Source: Actinomycetota bacterium (GTDB taxonomy: Bacteria; Actinomycetota; Actinomycetes; Actinomycetales; Microbacteriaceae). From it: a DNA stretch of 5,840 nt. The DNA lies in contig WLES01000062.1 in the NCBI GenBank assembly GCA_009704155.1, positions 1 through 5,840 of the forward strand, given 5' to 3'. Of the stretch, positions 4,561-5,840 are shown one piece after another. The stretch's first letter is position 1; each line of letters starts with the position of its first letter. A model generated the notes under the pieces. The model was not told where the DNA came from and did not search any database. It saw only the letters and a list, made by a program, of their open reading frames with translations. Made by a program: the position numbers and the translations under genes.

Positions 4561-5229
4561 ATGACCATTCTTCTCGTGGAAGATGACAGGGCGATAGCCG
4601 AGGCCCTCATCGACGGGCTTCGAACCAACGGGTATTCGGTTTCCCAGGTGGTTTCGGGTGCGGAAGCAGTCGCGAAGGTTCGACTGGGTGGAATCACCAC
4701 CGTGATCCTGGACCTCGGGCTACCTGACATGGATGGAACCGAGGTCTGTCGAAACATTCGAGCGTTTTCGCATGTGCCGATCATTGTGGCGAGTGCCCGG
4801 GAGACCGAAATGGATCGCGTCGATGTGCTCGAGTTGGGGGCCGATGATTACCTCGTCAAGCCGTTCGGAATCAAGGAATTGGTGGCGCGAATCCACGCCG
4901 TGATGCGGCGTGCAACCGGTAGCGGTGCGCCGGTCACTCAACTCACTGCTGGTTCACTCGTCATGGATACGAAAGCGCGTTCCGTGCTTCTCGGCGGAGC
5001 CGTGATCCAGCTCACCCCGAAAGAGTTTGAACTCCTCGCCTACCTGACGCGTGAGCCTGGGACGGTGTTTCGGCGAGCTGAGATTCTTCGCGACGTGTGG
5101 GAAACAACATGGTTTGGCACAACGAAAACACTTGACGCACACGTCGCCAGTATTCGAAAGAAGCTCGGAGACGGTGCCTGGATTGAGTCGGTCCGCGGAG
5201 TTGGTTTCACTCTTCGGGTGGTCGCGTGA
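4561..5229 (+). CDS. OmpR/PhoB-family response regulator, 222 aa
   Basis: DNA-binding transcription factor switched by phosphorylation from a sensor kinase. The receiver domain spans about 1-116: acidic pocket E7, D8, D9; phosphoacceptor D51 in VILDLGLPDMDG; S78 in place of the usual Thr/Ser switch; and K100 in YLVKPF. The winged-helix domain spans about 127-220, with LTPKEFELLAYL (151-162), the recognition-helix region ending in LDAHVASIRKKL (191-202), and VRGVGFTLR (211-219). All key residues are present and length is normal. The ATG start is secure because MTILLVEDD is the first beta strand of the fold; no Shine-Dalgarno is evident. The stop overlaps the kinase start as GTGA. It is divergent from the redox operon across 122 bp, so control of that operon is a reasonable inference, as is autoregulation. 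Confidence 0.95.
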   Translation: MTILLVEDDRAIAEALIDGLRTNGYSVSQVVSGAEAVAKVRLGGITTVILDLGLPDMDGTEVCRNIRAFSHVPIIVASARETEMDRVDVLELGADDYLVKPFGIKELVARIHAVMRRATGSGAPVTQLTAGSLVMDTKARSVLLGGAVIQLTPKEFELLAYLTREPGTVFRRAEILRDVWETTWFGTTKTLDAHVASIRKKLGDGAWIESVRGVGFTLRVVA

Positions 5230-5840
5230 GACGAATTCTCCTCGGGCTTTTGCTCGGGCTCAGTGCGGTGCTTGTCCTCGGGCCGGGGCTCATCACCTTC
5301 AATTACGTCGTCGTTGCTGAGCAGCGACGATTCATTACAGCGTTTGAGCGCGACGCCTTCGTTATCGGCGGGCGTTCAGAGGAGTTTCTTGAGGGAGGTT
5401 CAGAAAACACGACCCAGGCAGTTGTCCTGACCAACCTCATCACGAAGTACGGAGAGACCTCTGGCGCAGATGTGATTGTGACGGACAGTTCCGGAATTGT
5501 TCGGTTGTCAACAAACACTGCCGAATTGGGGATTGGCGAAGATTTCACCAGCAGACCCGAGATCGAAGCCGCGCTCGCCGGAAACGTTACCTCTGGGGAA
5601 CGGTGGTCGGATACCCTCCAGGCCAACCTCGTGTTTGTCGCCGTCCCGGTGATTTCAGGTGACACCATCTACGGGACGGTTCGTCTTCGCTTCTCCCACG
5701 ACGGGATCGATGCCGCGGTCGCACGAGAAACAACCGTGCTGTGGTGGGTCGGTGCGGGTGCAGTTGTGCTCTCAATATCACTCTCGCTCGTGATTTCCAC
5801 ACTTGTCACAAGGCCGCTCAAGCGCATTGAAGAACAGACC
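5226..5840 (+). CDS. Sensor histidine kinase, N-terminal sensor half (partial at right edge)
   Basis: An open frame of 205 codons from GTG 5226 to the window end with no stop. The start overlaps the response-regulator stop as GTGA, so the two are translationally coupled partners. TM1 spans about 4-30. An extracytoplasmic domain spans about 31-170, with a Cache/PDC-like pattern: ADVIVTDSSGIVRLSTN (81-97), RPEIEAALAG (110-119), then FVAVPVISG (137-145) and YGTVRLRF (149-156). TM2 spans about 171-193, followed by the first turn of a HAMP domain with its conserved Pro (TRPLKRIEEQ, 195-204). The phosphorylated His and the ATPase domain lie outside the window. RPEIEAALAG and the DxxG strand resemble ligand-binding PDC domains of CitA/DcuS-type and related kinases, which bind small organic acids. 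The ligand here is not predictable. It lacks Cys and any redox cofactor motif in the visible part. Confidence 0.9.
   Translation, partial: MRRILLGLLLGLSAVLVLGPGLITFNYVVVAEQRRFITAFERDAFVIGGRSEEFLEGGSENTTQAVVLTNLITKYGETSGADVIVTDSSGIVRLSTNTAELGIGEDFTSRPEIEAALAGNVTSGERWSDTLQANLVFVAVPVISGDTIYGTVRLRFSHDGIDAAVARETTVLWWVGAGAVVLSISLSLVISTLVTRPLKRIEEQT

Noticed and set aside
5303..5668. 121-codon minus-strand frame opposite the histidine kinase
   Set aside because: The plus strand stays open to the window edge with TM, Cache and HAMP features and a GTGA overlap with the regulator, so the antisense frame is a shadow.

Overview
The window looks like chromosomal DNA from an actinobacterium, most likely Microbacteriaceae or a close relative. 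This is inferred from moderately high GC, tightly overlapping genes, a cyclophilin-rhomboid gene pair typical of Actinobacteria, and a small membrane protein ending in an AWQTLR-x-DD-x-x-W-like tail. All eight genes abut or overlap. No mobile element, tRNA, rRNA or CRISPR array was seen.

Left part (1-1141): on the minus strand a cyclophilin-type peptidyl-prolyl isomerase overlaps by ATGA the 5' end of a rhomboid protease gene. That gene runs off the left edge with its N-terminal zinc-ribbon-like cysteine region visible. Divergent from these, a one-TM small protein is read from a recognisable promoter carrying a short palindrome. Its stop shares the tetranucleotide CTAG with the stop of the next, convergent gene.

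Middle (1138-4438, minus strand): a four-gene, fully overlapping redox operon. In order of transcription it encodes (i) a small exported protein with no Lys or Arg and a 24-residue tail that is almost pure Asp/Glu; (ii) a small exported Thr/Pro/Ala-rich protein; (iii) an ApbE-type FAD:protein FMN transferase; (iv) a 524-residue membrane flavocytochrome. The last has a NOX/ferric-reductase-like heme domain with four His in NOX2-like spacing, fused to a phthalate-dioxygenase-reductase-like flavin/NAD/[2Fe-2S] module. The two exported proteins share the peptide TNGTSGGS, encoded by codons that differ almost only at synonymous third positions. No FMN_bind domain, the usual ApbE target, is visible.

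Right part (4439-5840, plus strand): a 122-bp divergent control region carries a perfect 7-bp inverted repeat. It is followed by an OmpR-family response regulator and the sensor half of its histidine kinase, with an extracytoplasmic Cache/PDC-like domain. The kinase is cut by the right edge.

Working model (inference): the two-component system senses an extracellular cue and controls the redox operon. The membrane protein passes electrons from NAD(P)H across the membrane to an outside acceptor, helped by ApbE-dependent flavinylation and by the two unusual low-complexity secreted proteins. This would be a small transmembrane or extracellular electron-transfer system whose flavinylated partner is missing, unconventional, or encoded elsewhere.
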